From an uncultured Selenomonadaceae bacterium (lineage in GTDB: Bacteria; Bacillota; Negativicutes; Selenomonadales; Selenomonadaceae): a stretch of DNA of 64,000 nucleotides. The position numbers and the translations under genes are program-made. The DNA lies in the NCBI GenBank assembly GCA_905234235.1, contig CAJOHN010000018.1, forward strand, positions 1 through 64,000, in the 5' to 3' direction. The notes below the pieces were generated by a model that searched no databases, had not been told where the DNA came from, and was given only the letters and a program-made list of their open reading frames with translations. This document shows, in pieces, positions 26,344 through 35,398 of this stretch (the first letter of the stretch is position 1; each line of letters opens with the position of its first letter).

Positions 26344-27929
26344 TTGTACATACCTCGAATTTTGCTTTGCGGCGCAGGGAAAATTTTTTACGGAAAATCG
26401 GCGGCAGACAAGTTGAGATTATCGGGCAAATATCTTTTAAAGGTGCGGCGGAACGCGAAGAGCCAATAAAATTAATCTATAATTTTGATGAGCTTAAAAA
26501 GGAGCCGTTGAAGCCGGAGGATTTTCAAATTTTCTTGGACGGCGCGGAGATTTCTTTTGACGCGTTGAAAAAAGTTTTGGACGGCACGGCAGATTATATT
26601 GTCTTTGAACAAACCGAAGAACTTTTTAGACGCGCCCAAGAACTTTATGCGATTGGTTTTGAAGAAAAGTTTATCACGATGGAAGCCCTTCAGAAATATG
26701 CTCGCGACAATTTTTATTCCGTGAAAAACGCTCGGATTCTCGTTGCGACTTTCAGCCAGTTGAAAGTTTCTCGCCTGCTTGATGTCGATAATTTTTTTGC
26801 CAAGAATGATTTCTTCTACACTTGGTTTAATCATAGCGTCGCGATTGAAGCCGTCGACGTTGATTCTTTCGCGAAAAAATATCCTATCGTAGGAAATGTT
26901 TACAACAAAATTTATACGTCGCTTAATGAGTGCCGACTCAAAAAATACGACGCAATTATCGTTACTGCCGAGCGCACTCTCGAAGAATTTTTCGACTTGA
27001 TGATTGAGACTAATGACATGGCGGAAAATATTTTGGTGTTCGTTCGGAAAAATTCAAGTCTGAACTCCTTGATAGAAGAGCATAAAATTATTTTCGATAA
27101 GATTGGAGTTATCAACGCGGTAAACGGCAGCTGGTTTTTCCTTAAGAAACGCGTATCGCCCGAAGATTTTTGTATTTACGTCGTGACGCACAAAGACGTT
27201 AAACTTTCCAAGCTCCCCGAAGGCTACAAAATTATTCACGCGGGGCACGCCGTCGCTAAAGAAAAATTCGGTTATCTCGGCGACGATACGGGCAACAATA
27301 TCAGCACAATCAACCGCTACTTGAACGAAATAACCGCGCTGTATTGGATGTGGACGAATACGCAACACACGATTATCGGGATGTGTCATTACCGCAGATT
27401 TTTTACCCTGCGCGGAGATTGGAACCCCGAAACTGTCAATCAGAAGACGCTGGAATTTAATACAAAGAAAATTTTAACCGCGACGGAAGCCAAAAATATT
27501 TTGCGCGATTATGATATGATTGTCGTTAAGGGGCATTTTTTCTTGTACACGCAGACAGAAGTAAAAAGTTTGGTAATTTGTCAAGAGGGATTCAGCAAGT
27601 ATATCGAAGACGTTTTCCGCAAGCACATTCAACTTAAGCAACCCGATTATCTTGACGCGTTCGATTATGTTTCAAGCAGTTATTCCGAGTTTTTGTACGA
27701 AATGTTTATCACGCGGCGGAGTATTTTCAACGCTTATTGCGAGTGGCTGTTTTCGTTTATAATTCACGTGACGGCGGAAGTTTTGGAGACGAGCAACCTT
27801 GAAAAAATTGACAATCCAAGAATATATCGCGCAATCGGATTGGTCGCCGAACGGCTTATGACGGTTTGGCTTATGAAAAATAATTTGCGCCTTAAGGCTT
27901 TGCCGGTCATGTTCCGCGAAAATATTTAG
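26344..27929 (+). CDS. DUF4422-type glycosyltransferase with probable 5' frameshift
   Basis: The C-terminal half (from about base 27165) matches DUF4422 glycosyltransferases: YVVTHKDVKLSKLPEGYK, a DDTGNNIS segment and GMCHYRRFF. The large N-terminal half (about 260 residues) is of unknown type. The long frame is open from TTG 26367, but that codon lacks a binding site. TTG 26344, 8 bases after GAGGCG, starts a peptide in another frame (YIPRILLCGAGKIFYGK) that looks like the expected nucleotide-binding-like N-terminus; that frame stops 100 bases on, while the long frame resumes with RQVEIIGQISFKG. A frame change near 26385-26410 (an AAAATTTTTT tract) joins them. Probably co-transcribed with the kinase and ftsW-like genes. 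Confidence 0.65.
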
Positions 27930-27941
27930 TGAGGTGATTCT

Positions 27942-29078
27942 ATGGCGGACGTTCAGAAAAGGGAAGTTGGTCAAACCGCCGGAAAAAGATTTTGGACAAA
28001 CGACATGGAGGCGATTATCGCGATAACGGTCGTGTTGTTGATTCTCGGCACGATTAATGTTTTCAGTTCGAGTTTTATCTTCGCGGAGGCGGAATTTGAT
28101 TCGCCTTACTTTTTTTTGAAACGCCACGTCATCAACGTTTTTATCGGGCTGATAGCGTTCGGCGTATGTTTGCATTTTGATTATCACGTTTGGCGGCGGT
28201 GGATTGTCGTGCTGTTGTTGTTTACGATAATCGCATTGATAGCGGTGTTGATAGTCGGTCCTGTCGTGAACGGCGCGAGGCGATGGCTTCCGCTCGTCGT
28301 AGTTCAATTTCAACCGGCAGAATTGGCAAAGCTCGTAGCGATAATAATTGCGGCGGCGTACATCTCCATTAAAATAAAAATTCAGCAGCCGCTCAATTTA
28401 TTATCGATTCAAGCGGTGATAATCGGGCTGATGTTTTTGCTGACGGAATTGGAACCGGACATGGGCACGGGTTGCATAATTTTAGGGATACCGATGTTAA
28501 TGCTGATAGTTTCGGGGCTTGACAAGAAAAAAGTTTATAAGTTGGCGGCTTTAGGATTGGCGGGCGCGACGGCGTTGATTTTAAAGGAACCGTATCGACT
28601 TGAACGTTTGAAGATAACTTACGATCCTTGGTCGGACGCGCAGAATTACGGTTATCAAACGGTTCAATCTTTATCGGCGATTGGTTCGGGCGAATTAACG
28701 GGCATGGGGCTCGGCGTCGGCGTCAGTAAATACGATTATTTGCCCGAAGCTCACACGGATTTTGCGTTCGCGATTTTCTGCCAAGAGAATGGATTTTTAG
28801 GCGCGATATTTGTTTTCTTATTGTTCGCGGCGTTTGCGGTTTATGCGGCTCGAATTGCCAACAAAGCTCGCGACGAATACGGACAAGTTTTATCAATGGG
28901 GATAATGATTTTAGTAGTCGGGCAGGCGATAGCGAATTTGCTTATGGTCGGCGGCATGATTCCGGTTGTCGGCGTACCGTTGCCGTTTATAAGTTACGGC
29001 GGAACTTCGCTGATAGTCACGATGGCGGCGATAGGAATTTTGATAAACGTTGGCAAGCAGGGCGAAAAGAGCGGCTGA
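27942..29078 (+). CDS. ftsW: FtsW/RodA/SpoVE family (SEDS) peptidoglycan polymerase
   Basis: 378 residues and about ten membrane helices. SEDS proteins polymerise lipid II into glycan strands together with a class B PBP. Family signatures are seen: NGARRWLP, FQPAELAKL, the loop YDYLPEAHTDFAFA with the catalytic Asp of the HTDF motif, and PLPFISYGGTSLI near the C-terminus. GAGGTGA lies 5 bases before ATG. Whether it serves division (FtsW) or elongation (RodA) cannot be decided from sequence; the symbol is tentative. It follows the DUF4422 gene by 12 bases. Confidence 0.88.
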   Translation: MADVQKREVGQTAGKRFWTNDMEAIIAITVVLLILGTINVFSSSFIFAEAEFDSPYFFLKRHVINVFIGLIAFGVCLHFDYHVWRRWIVVLLLFTIIALIAVLIVGPVVNGARRWLPLVVVQFQPAELAKLVAIIIAAAYISIKIKIQQPLNLLSIQAVIIGLMFLLTELEPDMGTGCIILGIPMLMLIVSGLDKKKVYKLAALGLAGATALILKEPYRLERLKITYDPWSDAQNYGYQTVQSLSAIGSGELTGMGLGVGVSKYDYLPEAHTDFAFAIFCQENGFLGAIFVFLLFAAFAVYAARIANKARDEYGQVLSMGIMILVVGQAIANLLMVGGMIPVVGVPLPFISYGGTSLIVTMAAIGILINVGKQGEKSG

Positions 29079-29089
29079 TTTTATAAAGG

Positions 29090-29132
29090 TTGACAGAAAA
29101 TTTTTTAACCCGTCAAATTGGCGGTATATTTT
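29090..29132 (+). terminator. Weak terminator-like element with TTGAC...GTCAA dyad, before cheB
   Basis: CCGTC (29110-29114) pairs with GGCGG (29120-29124), followed by TATATTTTTTT. TTGAC (29090-29094) is the inverse of GTCAA (29112-29116), so an alternative pairing is possible. TTGACA with a 17-bp spacer to TCAAAT (29113-29118) could also be a weak promoter for cheB. A near copy lies at 48148-48192. Confidence 0.45.
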
Positions 29133-29255
29133 TTTGCGGGAATGAAGGAACTTTAGCAAGTCGGGCGAATATTAGCCATTAATTGTTTTGAAATGGTTGG
29201 GCGGCAAGGAGCCGACAACGATAAATATTTTTTCAGCCAAGGGGAGGCGTCCAAA

Positions 29256-30395
29256 GTGATTCGTGTTTTGATTGCTGATGACTCGGCTTTTATGCGAAAA
29301 GTCCTCTCTGATTTGTTCAAAGGTCAAAGTGACTTCGAGGTTGTCGGCACGGCGGTAAACGGTCAAGACGCCGTCGAGAAGGTAAAAAAATTTCGTCCCG
29401 ACGTGTTGACGCTCGATGTCATCATGCCGGTAATGAACGGACTTGACGCGCTGGCGGTTATTATGGAGCAATGCCCGTTGCCGGTCGTAATGGTTAGTTC
29501 TACTACTCAAAAGGGCACGAATGAAACAATTCGCGCTCTTGCCTTAGGCGCGGTGGACTTTGTCAGCAAAGCGGGCGGTGCCATCTCGAAAATCGACACG
29601 ATTAAAGACGAGATTTTGGCAAAGTGCAGATTAGCGGCGAAGGCTCACGCTAAAAAAAGTTTCGCCGCGACGAAACCTCTAACTTATACGCCAAAAGTTG
29701 ACAGCGAACCGGTTATGCGCCGAATTGAAGTAAAACGCAGGACAGGACTTATCTTAGGGCAGAAGCCGATAATTAATCGCGTGCCTTCAACTTCCGCACC
29801 TGCTTCAAAAGTTATACCGGGTACGGGGAAAAAGCTCGTGGTTATCGGAACTTCAACGGGCGGTCCGCAAGCTCTGCAAGCAGTTATAACGCGCCTGCCG
29901 AAAAATCTTCCTTGCGGCGTAGTTGTCGTTCAACATATGCCCGCCGGTTTCACGAGGTCGTTAGCGGAAAGGCTTAATTCAATCAGCGCGATAGCAGTTA
30001 AGGAGGCGGAGCACGACGAAATTATTAAACCCGGACAAGTTTACATTGCGCCGGGAGATTATCATTTGCGCATAGCCCCTGCCGGAGGCGAACGGAAAAT
30101 TGTCCTTAGCCAAGAGGCACGCGTCGGGAACCTTCGTCCGACTGTCAATTACATGTACGATTCCGCCGCGCAATTTGGCAGGGATTTAGTCAGCGTGATT
30201 ATGACGGGCATGGGTTCAGACGGTTGCGAGGGCATGAAAAAAATTAAGGCGACGGGCGGTTATTCAATCGCGCAGGATGAACCTACTTGCGTCGTTTACG
30301 GTATGCCTAAGGCTGTGGTTGACGCGGGGCTTGCCGATGAAATTCGTCCTTTAGATAAAATTGCCGAAGCTATAGTCGACGCAGTAAGAAGATAG
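29256..30395 (+). CDS. cheB: Chemotaxis response regulator protein-glutamate methylesterase CheB
   Basis: Removes methyl groups from chemoreceptors when phosphorylated by CheA. The start is GTG 29256, 6 bases after AAGGGGAGGCG (29239-29249), which gives 379 residues with a receiver domain at the N-terminus (LIADDSAFMRK, phospho-acceptor Asp in LTLDVIMPVMNG) and the CheB methylesterase at the C-terminus with the catalytic Ser in IGTSTGGPQAL, His in VQHMPAGFT and Asp in MGSDGCEGM. The linker of about 60 residues is basic. First gene of the chemotaxis operon; the gap before it (177 bases) is the longest in the window. Confidence 0.95.
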   Translation: MIRVLIADDSAFMRKVLSDLFKGQSDFEVVGTAVNGQDAVEKVKKFRPDVLTLDVIMPVMNGLDALAVIMEQCPLPVVMVSSTTQKGTNETIRALALGAVDFVSKAGGAISKIDTIKDEILAKCRLAAKAHAKKSFAATKPLTYTPKVDSEPVMRRIEVKRRTGLILGQKPIINRVPSTSAPASKVIPGTGKKLVVIGTSTGGPQALQAVITRLPKNLPCGVVVVQHMPAGFTRSLAERLNSISAIAVKEAEHDEIIKPGQVYIAPGDYHLRIAPAGGERKIVLSQEARVGNLRPTVNYMYDSAAQFGRDLVSVIMTGMGSDGCEGMKKIKATGGYSIAQDEPTCVVYGMPKAVVDAGLADEIRPLDKIAEAIVDAVRR

Positions 30396-30435
30396 CGGCT
30401 TTATTCGACCGATAAAATAAACAGGAGGAGTTTAA

Positions 30436-32536
30436 ATGGAAACTAATCAATACATGGATATGTTTCTCGACGAGTCGCATGAACATTTGCAATCGCTCAA
30501 CGACGGCTTGCTCAAGATCTGTCCATACTTAATGAGATTTTCCGTAACGCGCACACATTGAAAGGCATGTCGGCGACGATGGGTTATAACAAAATCGCCG
30601 AACTCACGCACGAAATGGAAGACGTGCTTGATATGTTGCGCAAGGAGCAGTTGAAAGTAACCGGCGACATTATCGATACTCTGTTCAAGTGTATTGACTC
30701 GCTGGAGCAAATGATTAATAACGTGGCAAATGGCGACCCCGAAGACCTTATCGATGTATCGGATTTAGTTGCAAAGTTGAGTGCAATTTCTAAAGGTGAC
30801 GCTGCCGCTGCCGCACCTGCCGCAAGTCCCGCGCCCGTTGCTGAAAAATCTGCTGCCCCCGCTCCTGTTGCAACTTCGACAGTCTCTGCAGATTTGCCGG
30901 TTGAGTTATCGGATACCGAGAAAAAACTCATTGCTGAAGCGTACAATCGCGGTATGCGCGGCGTTTATCTTAAAGTCACGCTGGCGGAGTCTTGCTTACT
31001 TAAATCTGCGCGGTCGTATATGGTTATGAATTCGCTGGAGGAATTGAGCGAGGTAATTCGTACAATCCCGCCCGCCGAAGATTTAGAGCAAGAAGCCTTC
31101 GACCGTTCCTTTGAAGTTATTTTGCTTACGGCGTCGGAGGAAGATGCTATTCGCGATGCCGTCATGAATATTTCTGAAATCGAATCGGCGGATACAAAAC
31201 TTATAAACTTATCGGCTGACTCGGCTCCGCAAGCTGCCCCGACGCCCGCTCCTGTTGTCGAACAAAAATCAACGGCAACGGCTCCTGCGACGGCTCCCGC
31301 GCCTGCTCCAATTTCTAAACCTTCAGCTCCGGCAAATAAACCTGCGTCTTCAAGCAGTGGCGGCGGTGCAGGCGGTAACGCGGCGGCTAATGCGGCTCAA
31401 AAGAAAAGTCACGCTGGGCAATCGGTTCGTGTCGATATTGAAAAACTCGATACGCTGATGAATCTTATGGGCGAGCTCGTTATCAATAAAGTCCGCCTCG
31501 AACAAATCGGACAAACTCACAGACTTTCCGAGCTCACTGAAACTTTGGAGCAAATGGACAGAGTCACGACCGACCTCCAAAATATCGTCATGAAAGTCCG
31601 CATGGTTCCCGTCAGCCAAGTCTTTAACCGTTTCCCGCGCATGGTTCGCGACGTTACCAAAGAACTCAACAAAGAAATGAAACTGAACTCGACCGCACCG
31701 TTATCGACGAAATCGGCGACCCCATTATGCATTTGCTTAGGAATTCGTTAGATCACGGTATCGAAATGCCAGATGAACGCGAGGCTAAAGGCAAGCCGCG
31801 TATCGGTGAAGTCGGACTTATCGCCCGCCACGAAGGTAACAACGTCGTTATCATGGTTACTGACGACGGCAAGGGAATCGACGCCGATATTATCCGTCGC
31901 AAGGCTGTCGAGAAAGGGCTTTACAGTCAAGAAGAAGTCGACCAGATGGATGACGCGGACGCAGTTCGTATCGTCTTCCTGCCCGGCTTTTCCACAGCAG
32001 AAAAAATCAGCGACATCAGCGGGCGCGGCGTCGGCATGGACGTTGTCCGCAGTAAGATTGAATCTCTCAGCGGGCAAGTCGACGTTGAGACGCATGTAAA
32101 CGAAGGCTCCGTTTTCAAGATTAAGTTGCCGCTGACGTTGGCGATTATTCAAGCGATGCTCGTTCAAGTTCAAGATGAAATGTACGCCATTCCGCTTGCC
32201 TCAATCGACAGCACGTTGAGCATTCAACTCAGCGATATAAGCACGGTTCAGAATAATGAAGTTATCGTTCTGCGCGGCGAAATTATTCCGATAATCCGCA
32301 TGGAAGAAACGTTAATGGTTCCGCATACAAAAGATACGTCGGAGCTGTTCGTGGTAGTTGTGCACGCGGGCGAGGCTAAGGCAGGAATTGTTGTTGATAA
32401 ACTCATTGGTCAGCAGGAAATTGTTATAAAGACTCTGGGCAATTTGTTCATGGGCTTGAAGATGTTCTCAGGCGCGACGGTACTTGGCGACGGCAGAGTT
32501 GCCTTGATTCTCGACGTGGCGACGATGCTTAACTAA
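30436..32536 (+). pseudogene. cheA: Chemotaxis histidine kinase CheA, broken by two frame shifts
   Basis: ATG 30436 follows AGGAGGAG and starts a normal CheA N-terminus (QYMDMFLDESHEHLQSLN), but this frame ends at TGA 30559. The protein continues in a second frame (NEIFRNAHTLKGMSATMG with the phosphorylated His) to 31751, then in a third frame (ELDRTVIDEIGDP, LLRNSLDHG) to 32536. At both joins (about 30516-30520 and 31683-31686) family-typical residues are missing: about seven between LLK and LSILNEIF, and about seven between KEMKL and ELDRT. This suggests small deletions of about 19 and 22 bases rather than single-base slips. All domains are otherwise present: P1, P2, an Ala/Pro linker, dimerisation, ATPase (DDGKGID, GRGVGMDVV) and the CheW-like P5. 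Confidence 0.85.
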
Positions 32537-32548
32537 GGGGGTATTTTT

Positions 32549-33034
32549 GTGGCTAAAGACAGCGCGACAAATAAGATTAAAAACGTTTTGAGCGACGATG
32601 CTGAGGAAACATTTTCCCTGCAAGTAGTTGCGTTTAAGCTTCGCGATGAAGAATACGGCGTGAACATTTTCCAAGTACAAGAAATTAACGATATGTCCGA
32701 TATAACACGAGTACCCTTCGCGGCAAGCTTTATCAAGGGCGTCATCAACCAGCGCGGCTCGGTTATGCCCGTCATTGATTTAAAAAAGCGGCTCGGTATT
32801 GAAGAGACGCCTTACACCGAAACGGCAAGGATTGTCACTGTTATAGTCGGCGAGTTGCAAGTCGGCATGTTAGTCGACGCCGTCACAGAGGTTTTGACGA
32901 TTAGAAGTAAGCTTGTTGACCCGAAGAAGACCGTCAGCGATAGGGCAATGGAAAAATTTTTAAGCGGTATCGGCAATATCGACGGGCGGCTTGTCACTAT
33001 GCTCAACCTTGAGGAAATAGTTGGAGCAAATTAA
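32549..33034 (+). CDS. cheW: Chemotaxis coupling protein CheW
   Basis: Links chemoreceptors to CheA. 161 residues with the SH3-like CheW fold: QVVAFKLRDEEYGVNIFQVQEI, RVPFAASFIKGVINQRGSVMPVIDLKKRL and VGMLVDAVTEVLTI. GTG 32549 lies 6 bases after AAGGGGGT. It starts 12 bases after the cheA stop. Reading frame intact, unlike the neighbouring cheA and cheD. The N-terminus has about 15 extra charged residues compared with short CheW proteins. Confidence 0.95.
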   Translation: MAKDSATNKIKNVLSDDAEETFSLQVVAFKLRDEEYGVNIFQVQEINDMSDITRVPFAASFIKGVINQRGSVMPVIDLKKRLGIEETPYTETARIVTVIVGELQVGMLVDAVTEVLTIRSKLVDPKKTVSDRAMEKFLSGIGNIDGRLVTMLNLEEIVGAN

Positions 33035-33049
33035 AAAGAGGTGTTTTGA

Positions 33050-33664
33050 ATGATTGATGAATTCGATTTGTCCCCTGCGCAACTGGACGCCTTGCGCGAA
33101 ATCGGCAACATCGGCGCGGGCAATTCGGCTACGGCTCTCTCGCAGGTCGTCAATAAGAAAATCGATATGAATGTCCCACGCGTCGCACTTATCCCGATTG
33201 AGGACGTTCCCGACCTCGTCGGCGGTCCCGAAGAAATTGTTGTCGCCGTGTTCTTGCGTGTTTACGGAAAAGCTCCCGGCAATATCCTTTTCCTTATGCC
33301 CAGAAAAAATGCATTTTACCTTGTAGATGGCGTTATGGGTAAACCGCTCGGCACTACCCAAAGCCTTGATGAAATGGATATATCCGCGTTGAAGGAAGTC
33401 GGCAATATCCTTACCGGCTCTTACCTCAATTCGTTTTTCCACTTCACAAATATATCAATGATACCGTCGATACCATCCTTAGCGATTGACATGGCAGGCG
33501 CAATTTTAAATATCGTGCTCGTTCAGTTAGGACAAATGGGCGATCGTGCAATGGTTATAGAAACAAAATTCTTGGCTGAAGATGATAGCATTAACGGGCA
33601 CTTTTTCCTTGTACCGGATCCCGGCTCGTTGAGCACTCTGGTCAAGGCAGTAGGAGTTGAATAA
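33050..33664 (+). CDS. cheC: CheY-P phosphatase CheC
   Basis: CheC dephosphorylates CheY-P and is stimulated by CheD. 204 residues, the usual length. Two active-site repeats with the E-x-x-N pattern are visible: [16 protein letters not shown] (near residue 14) and [16 protein letters not shown] (near residue 112), as in two-site CheC. AGAGGTG lies 6 bases before ATG. cheC-cheD pairs are typical of Firmicutes and Thermotoga. It is intact although its usual partner, the next gene, is broken. Confidence 0.93.
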   Translation: MIDEFDLSPAQLDALREIGNIGAGNSATALSQVVNKKIDMNVPRVALIPIEDVPDLVGGPEEIVVAVFLRVYGKAPGNILFLMPRKNAFYLVDGVMGKPLGTTQSLDEMDISALKEVGNILTGSYLNSFFHFTNISMIPSIPSLAIDMAGAILNIVLVQLGQMGDRAMVIETKFLAEDDSINGHFFLVPDPGSLSTLVKAVGVE

Positions 33665-33666
33665 TT

Positions 33667-34132
33667 ATGGCAGACCTTATCAAAGTCGGTATGGCTGATT
33701 ACAAGGTCGGTCGCAGTCCGTCTACCCTAATAAGTTACGGTTTGGGATCATGTATTGGAGTTTCGCTTTACGACCCGCTTAGAAAAGTCGGCGGGCTTTT
33801 GCATATCATGTTGCCCGACAGCACGCAGGCCCAAGTTCGCTGATACGGGCATTCCGCTGATGATTAATGATGTGGTTGCGCTTGGTGCGACGAAGGCTCG
33901 GCTTGTCGCTAAAATCGCGGGTGGTGCGCAGATGTTTGCTTTCTCCAATGCAACCGATATTATGCGCGTCGGTACTCGTAATGCTGAAGTTTGCAAGCAA
34001 ATTCTCCGCCGCAACGGGATTAAAGTTATCGCGGAGGATACGGGCGGCACTTATGGGCGGACGGTTCAGATTAATTTGGCTACCGGCGTCTACACAGTCA
34101 AAACTATCGATCGCGGGCAAAAGGATATGTAA
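33667..34132 (+). pseudogene. cheD: Chemoreceptor glutamine deamidase CheD, frame broken
   Basis: CheD deamidates receptor glutamines and binds CheC. The N-terminal part from ATG 33667 has the catalytic Cys ([12 protein letters not shown]) and His ([11 protein letters not shown]), but this frame ends at TGA 33841. The rest ([32 protein letters not shown]) continues in the next frame to 34132. At the join (33827-33833) about five or six residues normally found between LPDS and KFADTG are missing, so a small deletion not divisible by three is likely. Nothing else in the domain looks decayed. It starts 2 bases after cheC. Confidence 0.85.
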
Positions 34133-34175
34133 GGATTAGGGAATGGGGATTAGGAAGTGGTCTAGTCCCTTCCCC
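34133..34175. repeat. G-rich heptad repeat after cheD
   Basis: Reads as heptamers GATTAGG, GAATGGG, GATTAGG, AAGTGGT, followed by the partly complementary CTAGTCCCTTCCCCC. It is the same type as the blocks at 9082-9143 and 61697-61708. It lies directly between cheD and the next gene. Confidence 0.5.
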
Positions 34176-34177
34176 CT

Positions 34178-34597
34178 ATGGTGGTGAATGCTTTGACAGG
34201 ATTTTATGGCTGGCTTGAAGAGATAATGCCCATCAAAAAAATTATAATCTCGCTGGCGGTCGGCATGGTCTCATTAGTTATCGTACTTATTTCGGGGCTG
34301 ACAAGCGATTTCGTGCGCGGCGCAACCGTCGCGTCTCGGACTTTTTCAGCCTTTTGTTTTACAAGCTTGGTTAGTTTTATTTTTTTGATGTGTTGCGAGG
34401 AATACGCTATCTTCAAGACTAAGCGCGAGCTTGAAAATTTCATAGACGCCGCGCAGGTTGCCGAGACGAACGAAAGCTTTAACCGAAAAGAATATCTCCA
34501 CGAGGAAGAAGAAATTCACGTAGAGGAAGTTCCCAACTTCGCGGCAGAAAATGCTTTCCAACCAATGAACTTTAACGGCTTCTCCAATCAAAATTAA
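34178..34597 (+). CDS. Membrane protein of the chemotaxis operon, unknown function
   Basis: 139 residues. Two membrane helices (about 20-40 and 57-76; IIISLAVGMVSLVIVLISGL and FSAFCFTSLVSFIFLMCC) are followed by an acidic cytoplasmic tail with an EEEEIHVEE stretch. The start is uncertain: ATG 34178, GTG 34181/34184 and TTG 34193 are in frame, and none has a strong binding site. Small two-helix proteins of unknown role often sit between cheD and fliA in Firmicutes. Co-transcription with fliA is likely (32-base gap). Confidence 0.6.
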   Translation: MVVNALTGFYGWLEEIMPIKKIIISLAVGMVSLVIVLISGLTSDFVRGATVASRTFSAFCFTSLVSFIFLMCCEEYAIFKTKRELENFIDAAQVAETNESFNRKEYLHEEEEIHVEEVPNFAAENAFQPMNFNGFSNQN

Positions 34598-34629
34598 TCG
34601 AACGCGGCGCAAAGGACGGTGAATCAACT

Positions 34630-35382
34630 ATGGAAAGTGACGCGAAGACAAAAGCAATTTCGGCATTATGGATAAAGTACAAGGAAACAAAATCAATAGA
34701 AATTCGTAACGCGCTTGCCGAACATTATTTGCCGCTCGTTAGGATTGTTTGTGGGCGGTTGGCAGTAAGTTTGCCGCAACATTTGGACAGGGACGACCTT
34801 TTAAGTAGCGGTTTTTTCGGCTTGCTTGACGCGATTGACCGTTTCGACATAACGCGCAATATAAAGTTCGAGACATATGCGGGCTTGAGGATTCGCGGCG
34901 CGATGATTGATTATCTGCGTTCCAAAGATTGGGTACCCGTTTCAATGCGCCAAAAAATTCGCAAGTACGAGCAGACGGTTTGCCGACTCGAAACGGAATT
35001 GGGAAGGGCGGCAACTGATAAAGAAATCGCGGCGGATTTGGGAATTTCTATTGATGACCTTCAGACGCTCGTTAATCAATGCAATTCGGCGACAATCATT
35101 CCGCTTGAAGAATATTTAAAAACCGACGCCAACGATGCAACCGATATGAACCCCGCCAACTCGACGGAACTTTTCGAGATAAAAGAGACGCTTGCCAAAG
35201 CGATTGAACGTCTGCCCGAAAAGGAACGAATGGTCGTATCGCTTTACTACTACGAAGAAATGACGCTTAAGGAAATAAGTTTGGTAATGCATTTGACGGA
35301 GGCGCGAATTTCCCAGTTGCATACAAAGGCGATATTCAGAATGCGCGGCTATTTGGCGCAGAGCAAAGAGGATTTACTTTAG
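34630..35382 (+). CDS. fliA: Flagellar sigma factor FliA (sigma-28 family)
   Basis: 250 residues, the usual length. Region 2 (LPLVRIVCGRLAVSLPQHLDRDDLLSSGFFGLLDAIDRFD, RGAMIDYLRS), region 3 (RQKIRKYEQ, GRAATDKEIAADLGIS) and region 4 (LPEKERMVVSLYYYEEMTLKEIS, LTEARISQLHTKA) are all present with DNA-contact residues intact, in contrast to the sigma-like protein at 9211. It directs transcription of late flagellar and chemotaxis genes. AAAGGA lies about 13 bases before ATG. Its intact state beside broken cheA and cheD suggests recent damage, or that the damage is not biological. Confidence 0.93.
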   Translation: MESDAKTKAISALWIKYKETKSIEIRNALAEHYLPLVRIVCGRLAVSLPQHLDRDDLLSSGFFGLLDAIDRFDITRNIKFETYAGLRIRGAMIDYLRSKDWVPVSMRQKIRKYEQTVCRLETELGRAATDKEIAADLGISIDDLQTLVNQCNSATIIPLEEYLKTDANDATDMNPANSTELFEIKETLAKAIERLPEKERMVVSLYYYEEMTLKEISLVMHLTEARISQLHTKAIFRMRGYLAQSKEDLL

Positions 35383-35398
35383 GAAAGGAGGATGCTAG

